Assembly (NCBI GenBank): GCA_039819485.1
Contig: JBCBRY010000038.1
Location: forward strand, 5,372 to 69,371
Origin: UBA6168 sp039819485
Lineage (GTDB): Bacteria > Bacteroidota > Bacteroidia > Chitinophagales > Saprospiraceae
Direction of reading: 5' to 3'
Length of the DNA stretch: 64,000 nucleotides
Positions 44,101-52,970 of the stretch are shown one piece after another (the stretch's first letter is position 1; each line of letters starts with the position of its first letter). The notes below the pieces were generated by a model that searched no databases, was not told the DNA's origin, and worked only from the letters and a program-made list of their open reading frames with translations. Both the position numbers and the translations under genes were made by a program.

Positions 44101-46078
44101 GGCGAGGACTGGCCAATCCCAGGTTCGCACAATTACCCGGTTGTAAAAATTGAACGGTAGAACCATTGTCAGTCCCGGCCTGGGTCGGTTGGGCCCAACT
44201 CTGAACACTGCCGGGAAGATGGAAAACCACCCGATAATCAGTTCCCTGGTTGAGGCCGGTGAATTCGTAATTTCCATTGGAATCCGTATAGGTAGTGGCA
44301 ACCGGATTTTCATCACAACCATCGGTCAACACAACCTGAATGCCCAATATTCCTAAAGTGTCTCCATCGTTCATTACACCGTCATAGTTCCAATCTTCGA
44401 ATACAGTCCCTGCGATCTCGGTATTGGAAACGGAGGAACAGATTTCCCCTGATTCAAAACCAGGAATAGTGGACGGACAGGCGGTTGGACTGGTGGCAAT
44501 GACCTGGTCATCACAAGCCGTTGAATTTACAAACCGAATCAAGATCGTATCGAGGCTAACGCCATCAGCAGGAACGCCGGCAATAGTAGCCGTACCCGAT
44601 TTACCCACAGGGATATGTGTGGTGGCCAATGTGCCATTCCGGTATACTTCTATGTTGCCGGTTGGGTTGTTGTCCCACTCCATCTCGATTTTCCAGTCAG
44701 CTGTGTAGGGGCCAGAACCGACACAATCTTCACTATAAAGATTGACTATGTTCAATTGGCAGGAACAACTTTCCGGGTCGGTTATCGATGCATCAATGGT
44801 GCATGAATTGTCATTTGTATCGGTAATTGTCACAATTACATTTCCACCTCCCGCACTACCGTTTTGTAATTGAAAGGTAGTAGCGGCCCCGTAGGTTGCT
44901 GAAGTTGGTGCTATACTGCCACTGCTCACCGAGACGTTATAAGTAGCTGCTGTTAATATACCTGCAGGATTAAGATCAAATGTGATATAATCATCGGTGG
45001 GATCTATTGTGGTGCCGTTATTATTGCAGGCAATATTGGCAAGGCCATTCGTTGTTAAACTACAAGAACAATAGACAGCATCCACGGTGATGGTCTCATC
45101 TATGAAGCAATCGTTATCGTTATTGAAAATACGAATAATATACGTGCCCCCACTGTTTGGGATATTGTTTTGGATTATTGCTGGCAGGCTTCCGGGCAGG
45201 GGAGTTGCTGCCCCAGTAGTGGTCGGGCCGTCGTAGGTACCGGCATTTAAAGTACTGATGCCATAGTGAGTTGCATCGCTTGCCGTGGAAATACTGATAC
45301 TGCCATTGTCGTTTTCTACAGAACCAGAACAGCTGGGAGGCGTCTGACTGAAGGTGATGGTTGGTGAAACGCAGTTTAAAGTCCCTTCAAATTGAAGTAT
45401 CGCCCTTACCAGTGTCCCTTCATCCTGATTGGTATCATCACAGATATTCAAAGTCCAGTTACCAACTGAGTTCTTTGAATCAAAATTATTCAGTGCATTG
45501 ACATTCTCAGGCGTAAATAAATTGTTGTAATAAGGAGTGCCCACGCTATGATTTCCAGATACCGTATTAATGTTGGTTCCTGCATCGCTGTCCAATAGAA
45601 TATTGAAATTATCATTTTGTCCTCCTACATCCGTAAATAGGTTAACGACTGTCCCATCCGGAGATTCAAGGGTTACATCGAGATCATCCCTCCAGGTATG
45701 AGTGATCACAAGGCCAACGTTTAGATCATCTACCGTAAAATCGTCCGTCACATTGAAAACGATATCAGTTCCCCCCGCGCCACAATTACCGTCAGTGATG
45801 GTTGTGGCTGTGGTATATTCGTAGTCGAATGGGACCATCATGGAAAAAAAGTGTTCATCCAACAAAATATCCTGTCCCTTTGACTTTTCTATCAATTCCT
45901 TCCACAACGAATTGCGCAAATTGTCAAACATTTTTCGGCCAAAAGTAACTTCGCCCAAGTCATTTCCTACCAGGTTTCCGTTGGAAAAAATACAGGTTGG
46001 AAGCAGTACAAAAAACAGACAAAGCAGGAGCAATGCCTTGCGGAAATAGTCAGGATCTGGCTGTATAAGAAACCTCAT
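41141..46078 (-). CDS. Large surface protein with proprotein-convertase P-domain, SdrD_B and Ig-like modules
   Basis: A 1645-residue protein. The N-terminus has a hydrophobic export segment (residues ~14-32) after a polar start. Residues ~85-230 resemble a P/Homo B domain (VITHTWRDDLDVTLESPDGT ... VGNWTLNICDD), which in convertases stabilises a subtilase, but no protease domain is present. A region of bulky cysteine-containing modules follows, then SdrD_B (~549-645, AGTVFEDWNYDGVMNDGDTL), a ~500-residue domain with propeller-like phrases (WTVNLFDRKLYKI), a second SdrD_B (~1174-1316, IGNYVWNDTDGDGIQDACES) and Ig-like modules paralogous to those of the next gene. It ends DCPPVLVTKIPGGN, with no T9SS domain I can recognise. 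Its role is probably surface structure or adhesion. Confidence 0.85.
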   Translation of the reverse strand: MRFLIQPDPDYFRKALLLLCLFFVLLPTCIFSNGNLVGNDLGEVTFGRKMFDNLRNSLWKELIEKSKGQDILLDEHFFSMMVPFDYEYTTATTITDGNCGAGGTDIVFNVTDDFTVDDLNVGLVITHTWRDDLDVTLESPDGTVVNLFTDVGGQNDNFNILLDSDAGTNINTVSGNHSVGTPYYNNLFTPENVNALNNFDSKNSVGNWTLNICDDTNQDEGTLVRAILQFEGTLNCVSPTITFSQTPPSCSGSVENDNGSISISTASDATHYGISTLNAGTYDGPTTTGAATPLPGSLPAIIQNNIPNSGGTYIIRIFNNDNDCFIDETITVDAVYCSCSLTTNGLANIACNNNGTTIDPTDDYITFDLNPAGILTAATYNVSVSSGSIAPTSATYGAATTFQLQNGSAGGGNVIVTITDTNDNSCTIDASITDPESCSCQLNIVNLYSEDCVGSGPYTADWKIEMEWDNNPTGNIEVYRNGTLATTHIPVGKSGTATIAGVPADGVSLDTILIRFVNSTACDDQVIATSPTACPSTIPGFESGEICSSVSNTEIAGTVFEDWNYDGVMNDGDTLGILGIQVVLTDGCDENPVATTYTDSNGNYEFTGLNQGTDYRVVFHLPGSVQSWAQPTQAGTDNGSTVQFLQPGNCANLGLASPRLFCQENPPLATTCFTEGSQVGNSLDALVGFSYTAGCVDANLDGTCDDGNQFNTPTPSHIALSSEIGSTWGLAYQKGTRTAFVASFMKRHSGFKEHGKTGVIYKIENPEAASPVISEYVDFDNLGIATRPLTGDPHPLDNASDNDWEVDNNSWDWVGKMSFGDMDIDDDNQTLWTVNLFDRKLYKIPIQSTTLQASDISGFSIPNPCSFNGDMRPFATAFYYGKVYVGLICSGESSIPGVHSGGQISSHVGTRSELFAYVYTFDPVTGFWEQVFDFPLDYARGLAINSSYLPSDGEWNPWVDVFTCYNRDGNAGTCYLDRCYPQPWLTDIEFDRGELILGIRDRFGDQTGYLQQAPTGFSVNQNAQCVTNGTQGLFSGIGVGDILRACGSISDGWAIENNANCGGITTGGANNSGGPGNGEYYFQDNYVDFHDDIGSGGLIQVLGHEDVLNTVIDPINDINEFYDAGVAWYKNSDGTRSRAYLILDTSSGAGGSGNGTFAKANGLGDLEAFCDPAPIEIGNYVWNDTDGDGIQDACESGIDGVTVELVKGGVVIASTTTSNGGYYYFSAASNIGSGTWSGTGADTTILANTEYILRISNAEGGSQQAAVSGLAITTSNANSNTSDLLDSDADLNGNDAEITLTTGGYGSVDHTFDFGFGAPVTCFAIDSLITDRVICSGDAVDTLAVTTSISHPDSIAFVYFTTAQTDSSVIYSSGTGIDTVQISAGNDTVILNNVAVPAFVANGSEPDTFYVYAIAHPAPAAPICRPFDEILVIALPNPEVSTTDESICEGLDVELDTLITVGNSVSSDTSWFISLADAQANINALSSSIVSPTTTTEYYVRLANQANNNCYDIDSLTISVTEIQVNAIQTCSDNGTASDPNDDYFTIELTATNASPGASGQFQVYNGADLLATGTYGSPVTLNYRNAANTLRFLADGTSTYTLTVQDADLSGCAVDETTTAEDDCSDCPTPDCPPVLVTKIPGGN

Positions 46079-46199
46079 GTGAAAAAATTACATTTTCACC
46101 TTGCAGAACGGGAAACCTGTATGGAGACTTCCTCTCTTCCTACCCTACCAATAACAGATTGCCACCTGCTTTTCAGTGAATAGAAATGTTCGGATGTGC

Positions 46200-46230
46200 C
46201 ATTGGCAAGGTCAGTTGACCAAAACCAATG
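46200..46230. promoter_or_regulatory. Nested dyad, candidate operator or hairpin
   Basis: CATTGG (46200-46205) and GGTCA (46209-46213) are mirrored by TGACC (46216-46220) and CCAATG (46225-46230). It lies ~125-150 bases upstream of the 1645-residue gene. It may be a protein-binding site or a leader hairpin. Confidence 0.35.
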
Positions 46231-46264
46231 AAATCACATAGTAACAAGGGTTGCGTTACAATAA

Positions 46265-46271
46265 GGGGGGG
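46265..46271 (-). repeat. Homopolymer tract (seven C on the coding strand) upstream of the 1645-residue gene
   Basis: Seven G residues on the plus strand lie 187 bases upstream of the ATG at 46078. The context AAGGGGGGGAAAC resembles that of the tract at 38238. Confidence 0.55.
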
Positions 46272-46874
46272 AAACCTATGATGTAGAAATCGAAAAGCAG
46301 GTTGGAAAAACTAAGCCTTACCGCCTTTCGAAGCGTTTCATGAATCTGCAATTCTTCGATTGCGGACTCTTTTTATTTTTTTGTAAAACGTTTGTTATCA
46401 AGAGGAACCAATCAGCCGTTAATCATCATACTGCCCTCATAAAAGGCAGAACGTGTTCGCTAACGTATCCTTGCGAAAAGCCCTGCTGATTTTTTTCTTC
46501 AAACATTTTACAGAGATTTTCAGAGTGTTAATTTTTAAACAACTTCAAAGAAAAACTCCTGAAGAATTAACCTTCAATGTCAGATTGTTTATTTGGATTT
46601 TTCAACAACGTACTAAAACTTGGACGTGTTGATTAGGTGAGATGCCTTCAAAATAAAAGTTTTTACCGTTTGAATAAAATGGGAGGAAAAAACAAGGAAA
46701 AAAACCTTTAAGCGTATTGAAAAAATATGTTTTGCGAAATCCAAGAATAGTGCCAATGTAATGATCTTCACCTGCCATTTCTTCCGTTTCGTTTGGCCAA
46801 TACCTGCCACACCGTCATTTTTTTGGCAATGGAATGATTCGTGATCGGCGTACCCCATTCACCCCATAGTTGCC

Positions 46875-46882
46875 TAAATTTG
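46875..46882 (+). promoter_or_regulatory. Candidate secA promoter -7 box (TAAATTTG)
   Basis: This is an exact match to TAnnTTTG on the plus strand, 118 bases before the secA ATG. No -33 box is visible at the expected distance. Confidence 0.3.
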
Positions 46883-46999
46883 CACCCGAATTTTTTCAAA
46901 ACATGTAAAAAGTAAAAAGCTAAAAGAAGAATCAACTCTGTAAACCGCACCTGAAAACCACTTTTGCCTTTTTACTTTTTGCTTGCATTTCATTTTATC

Positions 47000-49900
47000 A
47001 TGCTCGGAATATTAAAAAAGCTATTTAAAAATAAAAGTGAACGTGATTTCGCTAAATACAGCCCCGTGGTGGATGCCGTAAATGAGGAATTCGAAAAGCT
47101 AAGCAGCCTCACCAATGACGAGTTGCGAAACAAAACCCATGAATTTCGCCAGCGCATTGCCGATCACCTTGCCGGTATCGACGAAGACATCAAGGCAACG
47201 CGCGAAGAAGCCAATTCGGAAGAAGACATTCACCGCAAAGAGGAACTTTTCAAGGAACTGGACGAATATCAGAAAGAAAGGGACAAACACCTGGAAGAAG
47301 TATTGAAAGAACTCCAGCCCGAAGCATTTGCCGTCGTCAAAGAAACGGCCCGCCGCTTCACCGAAAATTCAATCGTAACAGTAACAGCAACCGACCACGA
47401 CCGCGACCTGGCCGCCAACCAATCCAAAAACTATGTCTCCATTGAGGGCAATCAAGCCCTCTGGAAAAATAGCTGGACCGCGGCCGGCGCCGAAATCACC
47501 TGGAATATGGTGCATTACGACGTTCAGTTGATCGGTGGTTCAGTCTTGCATGAAGGGCAAATTGCGGAGATGGCAACGGGGGAAGGTAAAACCCTGGTAG
47601 CCACATTGCCAGCCTACCTCAATGGTATTACAAAGGAAGGTGTACACGTTGTAACTGTAAACGACTACCTCGCCCGGCGGGACTGCGAATGGATCGGCCC
47701 CATTATGGAATTCCTCTTCCTGACCATCGATTGTATCGACCGGCACCGGCCGCACTCAGAAGCCCGCCGCAATGCTTACAACTGCGACATTACCTATGGC
47801 ACCAACAACGAATTTGGCTTTGATTACCTGAGGGACAATATGGTTCGCTCGTTGGACGAAATGGTACAACGCAAACACCACTTTGCCATGATTGATGAGG
47901 TAGATTCCGTACTGATCGATGATGCCCGGACACCTTTGATCATTTCCGGTCCGGTCGGTTCCACGGGAGAAGAAGAGGAATACAAAGAATTGAAACCAGA
48001 CGTCGAAAAGCTATTGTCTGCTCAAAAAAAACTCACCAGCCAGTATCTGACAGAAGCAAAAAAATTAATCGATGAAGGCGACGACGGTGTAGAAGAAGGG
48101 GAAGGCGGGTTAGCCTTGTTACGGGCACACCGCTCACTACCGAAAAGCCGTCCATTGATTAAATTTCTCAATCAGGAAGGAGTTAAGGTGGTCCTGCAAA
48201 AAACAGAGAATTTCTATATGCAGGAAAACTCCAAGAATATGCACCTTGTAGATGCTCCGTTGCTCTTCACCATCGATGAAAAGAACCGTCAGGTTGAATT
48301 GACCGACAACGGCGCCGAATGGCTGGCCCAAGGAAAAGGTGATCCAAACTTTTTCATTATGCCCAGCCTGGCCGATCGGATGGTTGAGATCGACAACGAT
48401 GAAGAATTGGAAGACAAGACTAAAGAAGAAGAAAAAATCAAGTTGTCACAAGACTTTGCGGTAAAATCTCGGCGCCTGCATGCCATGTCGCAATTGCTGA
48501 AAGCATACACCTTGTTCGAAAAGAATGAGGAATACATTGTGATGAACGGAGAGGTAAAAATCGTTGATGAGCAAACAGGCCGGATGATGGAAGGCCGGCG
48601 TTACTCCGATGGACTCCACCAGGCGCTGGAATCGAAAGAAAATGTAAAAGTGGGCGAGGCCACCCAAACCTACGCCACGGTCACCTTGCAAAACTACTTC
48701 CGGATGTACCACAAACTGGCCGGTATGACCGGTACAGCCGAAACGGAAGCAAAAGAACTTTGGGACATCTACAAACTGGACGTGTCCGTTATCCCAACCA
48801 ACCTGCCCGTGATCCGCGACGATGGCGATGATGAAGTTTATAAAACCGAAAGAGAAAAATTCAATGCTGTTGTGGATCGGATCACACTGCTGAGCCATGC
48901 CGGAAGACCCGTTCTGGTCGGCACAACTTCAGTCGAAATCTCAGAAAAACTGGGCCGTTACCTTAGCATGCGCGGCGTCAGTCACGAAGTGTTGAACGCC
49001 AAACAGCACCAGCGGGAGGCCTCCATTGTGGCCCGCGCCGGTCAGCAAGATTCCAATGGCCACGGTAACGTGACGATCGCCACCAACATGGCAGGTCGTG
49101 GAACGGATATCAAACTGGCCCCCGGTGCCATTTTCGAGGTCATCAAAGTCGAGAAAGATTCGAGTGCAGAAGGTGGCTATTTTTATACCATCAAACAAGG
49201 CGGCACCGGCAAAGAAACCACGCTTGATCAAAACCACGAACTCTGGCCGGCATTCCAGCTGAACCCAGAAATGCATACGCTTGTCCGCAAGTCCAAATTG
49301 TCGAAAGAGGAAAGCAAAAAGCTACTCGTTGGCGGACTGGCCATTATCGGTACTGAGCGCCACGACAGCCGAAGGGTCGACCGCCAGCTACGAGGGCGTG
49401 CCGGACGTCAGGGCGACCCGGGCTCTTCGCAATTCTACGTTTCACTTGATGACAAGTTGATGCGCCTTTTCCAAAGTGAGCGCATCGCAGGTTTGATGGA
49501 CCGCATGGGACATCAGGAAGGGGACGTCATTCAGCATTCTATGGTCACCAAAAGCATTGAGCGGGCGCAGAAAAAAGTGGAAGAGAACAACTTCGGTATC
49601 CGTAAGCGTTTGCTGGAATACGATGACGTGATGAACATCCAGCGGGAAGCGATTTATAAAAAACGCTATAATGCCCTGAGCGGAGAACGCCTGCAAGTCG
49701 ATCTCGACAATATGTTTCGTTCGATGACGGAAAACATCGTTGCCCATCATAAAGAAAACGAAGATTATGAAGGCTTCCGCCGTGATTCCATCGGCATGCT
49801 GGGACTCGATCCGAAAATTGATGCAGCTGATTTCAACGAAACACCTGAAAAGGATTTGATCGAACGTTTTGACCAACAGTTCGAAGAATTTTACAAGACC

Positions 49901-50539
49901 AAAGAGACCAACCTTATCAACACCCTCTACCCGACCATCAAGCGGGTTTATGAAAATGAAGGTCAGCGGTACAAGCGCATTGCAGTACCTTATACCGATG
50001 GCCGAAGCAAGATGCTCCCCATTGCCGCCAGTTTGGAAGAGTCCGTAAAATCAGGGGGTAAATCCATCATGAGGGAAATTGAAAAAGCCGTGACCCTGGC
50101 CATTCTGGACAACAAGTGGAAAGAGCACCTTCGCTCCATGGACGAGACCAAAGAGTCCGTGCAGTCAGCTTCTTTCGAACAAAAAGATCCGTTGGTAAAA
50201 TACAAAATGGAGGCTTACAAACTCTTCGAAGATCTCATCTTTGAAATCAACGAAGAGGTAACTGCCTACTTGGCCAAAGGAACCATGGATATGCCGGAAA
50301 ATCAGCAAGTACAGCAGGCCCGTGAACAAAAACGGACTGACATGAGTAAATTGCGTATGAGCCGTCCCGGGGAATCGATGCCCCAAAATGCGGAAGCTGC
50401 GCGGGCCAAAGCTGCCGCCGAAGGCGTTTCACAACGCCAACGCCCGACAACAGTGCGCCGCACGGAAAAGAAGGTCAAACGAAATGATCCATGCCCTTGT
50501 GGCAGTGGCAAGAAATACAAACAGTGTCACGGAAGGTGA
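47000..50539 (+). CDS. secA: Preprotein translocase ATPase SecA
   Basis: The start is set at the ATG at 47000 (MLGILKKLFKNKSERD), which matches SecA N-termini; an upstream start at 46964 would add an unlikely hydrophobic leader. The 1179-residue motor drives proteins through SecYEG. It has Walker A (ATGEGKTL, ~residue 191), the DEAD-box-like MIDEVDSVLIDDARTPLI (~294), the preprotein-binding and helical scaffold regions, helicase motifs (TNMAGRGTDIKL and RRVDRQLRGRAGRQGDPG) and the C-terminal zinc-binding CPCGSGKKYKQCHGR. It is ~280 residues longer than the E. coli protein, with an acidic insertion after the DEVD region (GSTGEEEEYKE to KSRPL) as is usual in Bacteroidota. It serves the many signal-peptide proteins in this window. 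A terminator follows at 50700. Confidence 0.97.
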   Translation: MLGILKKLFKNKSERDFAKYSPVVDAVNEEFEKLSSLTNDELRNKTHEFRQRIADHLAGIDEDIKATREEANSEEDIHRKEELFKELDEYQKERDKHLEEVLKELQPEAFAVVKETARRFTENSIVTVTATDHDRDLAANQSKNYVSIEGNQALWKNSWTAAGAEITWNMVHYDVQLIGGSVLHEGQIAEMATGEGKTLVATLPAYLNGITKEGVHVVTVNDYLARRDCEWIGPIMEFLFLTIDCIDRHRPHSEARRNAYNCDITYGTNNEFGFDYLRDNMVRSLDEMVQRKHHFAMIDEVDSVLIDDARTPLIISGPVGSTGEEEEYKELKPDVEKLLSAQKKLTSQYLTEAKKLIDEGDDGVEEGEGGLALLRAHRSLPKSRPLIKFLNQEGVKVVLQKTENFYMQENSKNMHLVDAPLLFTIDEKNRQVELTDNGAEWLAQGKGDPNFFIMPSLADRMVEIDNDEELEDKTKEEEKIKLSQDFAVKSRRLHAMSQLLKAYTLFEKNEEYIVMNGEVKIVDEQTGRMMEGRRYSDGLHQALESKENVKVGEATQTYATVTLQNYFRMYHKLAGMTGTAETEAKELWDIYKLDVSVIPTNLPVIRDDGDDEVYKTEREKFNAVVDRITLLSHAGRPVLVGTTSVEISEKLGRYLSMRGVSHEVLNAKQHQREASIVARAGQQDSNGHGNVTIATNMAGRGTDIKLAPGAIFEVIKVEKDSSAEGGYFYTIKQGGTGKETTLDQNHELWPAFQLNPEMHTLVRKSKLSKEESKKLLVGGLAIIGTERHDSRRVDRQLRGRAGRQGDPGSSQFYVSLDDKLMRLFQSERIAGLMDRMGHQEGDVIQHSMVTKSIERAQKKVEENNFGIRKRLLEYDDVMNIQREAIYKKRYNALSGERLQVDLDNMFRSMTENIVAHHKENEDYEGFRRDSIGMLGLDPKIDAADFNETPEKDLIERFDQQFEEFYKTKETNLINTLYPTIKRVYENEGQRYKRIAVPYTDGRSKMLPIAASLEESVKSGGKSIMREIEKAVTLAILDNKWKEHLRSMDETKESVQSASFEQKDPLVKYKMEAYKLFEDLIFEINEEVTAYLAKGTMDMPENQQVQQAREQKRTDMSKLRMSRPGESMPQNAEAARAKAAAEGVSQRQRPTTVRRTEKKVKRNDPCPCGSGKKYKQCHGR

Positions 50540-50568
50540 TCACATTGGCAATTTCGAGTTGGCACTTT

Positions 50569-50601
50569 AGATATGTCATGTTTCGGAAACATAACATATC
50601 T
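50569..50601 (+). other. Stem-loop downstream of secA
   Basis: AGATATGT-ATGTTTC on the left and GAAACAT-ACATATCT on the right form a hairpin with one bulged base on each side. It has no T-run. It is followed by further short inverted words and then by the terminator at 50700. Confidence 0.5.
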
Positions 50602-50699
50602 GGGGCCAGTTCGGCAATCCCGAATTGGCGCACCTCCGGAAGCTGAAGATTTACATCCCCGGAAAATTGCGGACAATTGAGCCGGGTGCCAATAATTTG

Positions 50700-50731
50700 A
50701 AACTTGGAGATTTTACAAAGTCTCCAAGTTT
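50700..50731 (+). terminator. Intrinsic terminator of secA
   Basis: AAACTTGGAGA (50700-50710) pairs perfectly with TCTCCAAGTTT (50721-50731), followed by TTGTTTTTT. It lies 160 bases after the secA stop. Confidence 0.8.
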
Positions 50732-50815
50732 TTGTTTTTTGTGCCGTATCAAACCAAAAAGATAAAAGCATTCGCTTATCTGCTTTAAAAAAGTGGATAA
50801 GCACACTTCGTTCCG

Positions 50816-51709
50816 ATGCAAAACCAAGCCATTGAACAACTGACCCAAAGCCTTGCCACACAAGGCTACATTGCGGATAAGGCCATTGCCATGTCCATTT
50901 TTCTTTCAGAAAAATTAAAACGGCCTCTTCTGGTGGAAGGGCCGCCCGGTGTAGGAAAAACAGAAATTGCCAAAGTACTGGCCAGGATGCACGATACCGA
51001 ATTGATCCGGTTGCAGTGTTATGAAGGGCTGAATGCGGAGCAGGCACTGTACGAGTGGAATTATCAGCGACAACTTTTGGCCCTCAAAATGATGGAAACC
51101 GAAAGCCGGTCGGTCGAAGAAAAAGAAGGGTTTATTTTCAGTGAAAAATATTTGTTGGAGCGGCCGCTATTAAAAGCCATCACCCGTGAAAAACCACCCG
51201 TATTATTGATCGACGAAGTTGATCGGGCCGACGAAGAATTTGAGAGTTTTTTACTCGAGATCCTGTCCGATTGGCAAGTGAGCATTCCTGAATTGGGCGT
51301 GGTCAAAGCAACGCATGTTCCGATCGTGGTGGTGACCAGCAACCGTATGCGGGATCTATCAGAAGCCCTGCGGCGGCGCTGCTTTTATTTATGGATCGAT
51401 TATCCGGCCTTTGAAAAAGAACTGGAAATTGTGCGGCAGAAAATTCCGGGCATGGATAAAAAACTGGCAGAACAAATATGTTCTTTCATGCAGGAAGTCC
51501 GGCAGATGAAACTGGACAAAACCCCAGGCATTGCCGAAACACTTGATTGGGCCATGGCCCTTTCCGCACTGCATATCGACCATTTGGAAAAAGAAATAGT
51601 GGAAGAAACCCTGGGCATCGTTCTGAAAGACTGGAAAGACATACGGGAAACACAATTATCGTTGTCGGAACTTTTTGAAAAAGTTGGGGTGGAACTAAAA
51701 ATAAATTAA
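50816..51709 (+). CDS. MoxR-type AAA+ ATPase
   Basis: A 297-residue single-domain AAA+ protein with Walker A GPPGVGKT (residues 42-49), Walker B VLLIDEVDRAD (~124-134), sensor 1 in VVVTSN and an arginine-rich SEALRRRCFYLWIDYP stretch. This is the MoxR/RavA/CoxD group, which usually works as a chaperone with a VWA-domain partner to insert cofactors or activate proteins. No VWA or DUF58 gene is adjacent: the next gene is convergent and encodes a T9SS protein. Of the known subgroups it most resembles the CoxD-like short proteins, but the partner is not visible in the window. The gene begins at the ATG at 50816, 84 bases after the secA terminator. Confidence 0.88.
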   Translation: MQNQAIEQLTQSLATQGYIADKAIAMSIFLSEKLKRPLLVEGPPGVGKTEIAKVLARMHDTELIRLQCYEGLNAEQALYEWNYQRQLLALKMMETESRSVEEKEGFIFSEKYLLERPLLKAITREKPPVLLIDEVDRADEEFESFLLEILSDWQVSIPELGVVKATHVPIVVVTSNRMRDLSEALRRRCFYLWIDYPAFEKELEIVRQKIPGMDKKLAEQICSFMQEVRQMKLDKTPGIAETLDWAMALSALHIDHLEKEIVEETLGIVLKDWKDIRETQLSLSELFEKVGVELKIN

Positions 51710-51710
51710 T

Positions 51711-51750
51711 TAAAAAGTGTTGGAAATTGGTCGATTTCCAACACTTTTTA
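51711..51750. terminator. Bidirectional terminator between convergent genes
   Basis: TAAAAAGTGTTGGAAAT (51711-51727) and ATTTCCAACACTTTTTA (51734-51750) pair perfectly over 17 bp with a six-base loop and A/T-rich flanks on both sides. It lies directly after the MoxR stop and 11 bases from the end of the convergent T9SS gene. Confidence 0.85.
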
Positions 51751-51761
51751 ATTTGCCATAA

Positions 51762-52673
51762 TTATATTTTAATAAATTTCTGAACTCCTATTTGCCGATC
51801 ATTTTTATCCATAATTTTAATAAAATAAATCCCTGCATTTAATTCAGCAATATTTACCACAAAATCATTTTCTCGCCTATTAAATTCTATCTTAATTTTC
51901 GTTCCCAAAAAAGAAATCAATTCAATTTTATAATTTTCACCAACAAATTGATCAGTTGAAAAATGAATTATTTCCGTTGCCGGATTTGGATAAACATTTA
52001 AATTTATTTTTTCAAAAAAATCATTTTCGGTACTTGTTGAAATATCACAGTCATCGGGAATGTCAGGAAAAAAACATTCGATCAGTGTAAAATTCACATA
52101 TCTATCCAGATGTTCGAAACAAAGTAAATAACTTTCCGCATCAATCCAATTTACCCCTCTGTTCAACAATCCATAATTACTACCAATTCCTTCTATCCAA
52201 TATTCTTTTGTAACTCCGTATTCCGTCCTAAGATAAATGACCTTACGGTCCAATCCAGCAATAGCTTCATGCCGCACAGAGTCTACATATATTTTTTCGG
52301 GAAAACCCCAAATATCAATAACAATGGAATCTCCTGTTTCTAACGAAAAATCATACAATAATTCTTCTGCATCAGTATCATATTTTACAAATACCTGTTG
52401 CCCTTCAGTACGAAGAAATATGGGTGAGTTATTGCCTGGCAAAATAATAGAATCAGTCCCCGATTCCAGTCTGTAGACTTTTACCTCTTTATAATCTATT
52501 CCGTTTACCACAGTGTCTTTACAGAGCGTTGTCACGCGGTTGTAGATCCCCGGAAAACCAATGATATGTTCTTTCCAAACAACATCATATTCCGGAAATT
52601 CAATATGTTGGGTAAAAGAAATATTGGCCCATAAAAAGAGAAAAACAAAAAGAGACGTAATATTTTTTGCCAT
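51762..52673 (-). CDS. T9SS-exported protein with type A sorting domain
   Basis: I use the ATG at 52673 (MAKNITSLFVFLFLW); another ATG lies four codons upstream. The protein has ~303 residues. A signal peptide (ending near SFTQ) precedes a ~190-residue beta-rich domain with the repeated phrases GIDYKEVKVYRL, LLYDFSLETGDSI, IAGLDRKVIYL and EYWIEGIGSNYGLL, typical of small Bacteroidota secreted proteins of unknown function. The C-terminal ~80 residues are a T9SS type A domain (INLNVYPNPATEIIHF ... LNAGIYFIKI). Function of the passenger is unknown. Confidence 0.85.
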   Translation of the reverse strand: MAKNITSLFVFLFLWANISFTQHIEFPEYDVVWKEHIIGFPGIYNRVTTLCKDTVVNGIDYKEVKVYRLESGTDSIILPGNNSPIFLRTEGQQVFVKYDTDAEELLYDFSLETGDSIVIDIWGFPEKIYVDSVRHEAIAGLDRKVIYLRTEYGVTKEYWIEGIGSNYGLLNRGVNWIDAESYLLCFEHLDRYVNFTLIECFFPDIPDDCDISTSTENDFFEKINLNVYPNPATEIIHFSTDQFVGENYKIELISFLGTKIKIEFNRRENDFVVNIAELNAGIYFIKIMDKNDRQIGVQKFIKI

Positions 52674-52869
52674 TACAGATAACATTTATTAAAAATTGAA
52701 TAAATATAGAGCCAATTTTATTGGTGGGCAAATGAACTATATTTTGAAGTTGTTTAAACAAACAACTTCTTTAAAAACCATCCATATTTAAAAACAGCCT
52801 TGTAATCAAATTCCTCTGCGAGCTTTGTGTTCCCTGCGTGCTTGACGTTTTTACCTAGGCAAAAAAAAA

Positions 52870-52889
52870 GCCCGAATCACAATTCGGGC
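52870..52889 (-). terminator. Minus-strand intrinsic terminator
   Basis: GCCCGAAT (52870-52877) and ATTCGGGC (52882-52889) pair perfectly around four bases; on the minus strand nine Ts follow. It lies downstream of the disrupted gene at 52971-53626, which suggests that gene was, or is, transcribed. Confidence 0.75.
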
Positions 52890-52970
52890 AACTTGAAATT
52901 AACGATCTTAGGTGTTTATTTAACTGGGCTACAAAAAATTATGTCTTAAAAAAACGTCACGTACAAGTAT

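Larger units (their letters stand above)
46079..46999. other. 921-base divergent intergenic region
   Basis: This gap separates the minus-strand surface protein gene from plus-strand secA, so it must hold both promoters. It contains a dyad at 46200-46230, seven Gs at 46265-46271 and a TAAATTTG box at 46875. I saw no tRNA, small RNA fold or coding frame that I can support. Confidence 0.5.

Noticed and set aside
46613..46950. Short minus-strand frames upstream of secA
   Set aside because: They are A/T-rich, overlap each other and start in sequence that probably contains the secA promoter.
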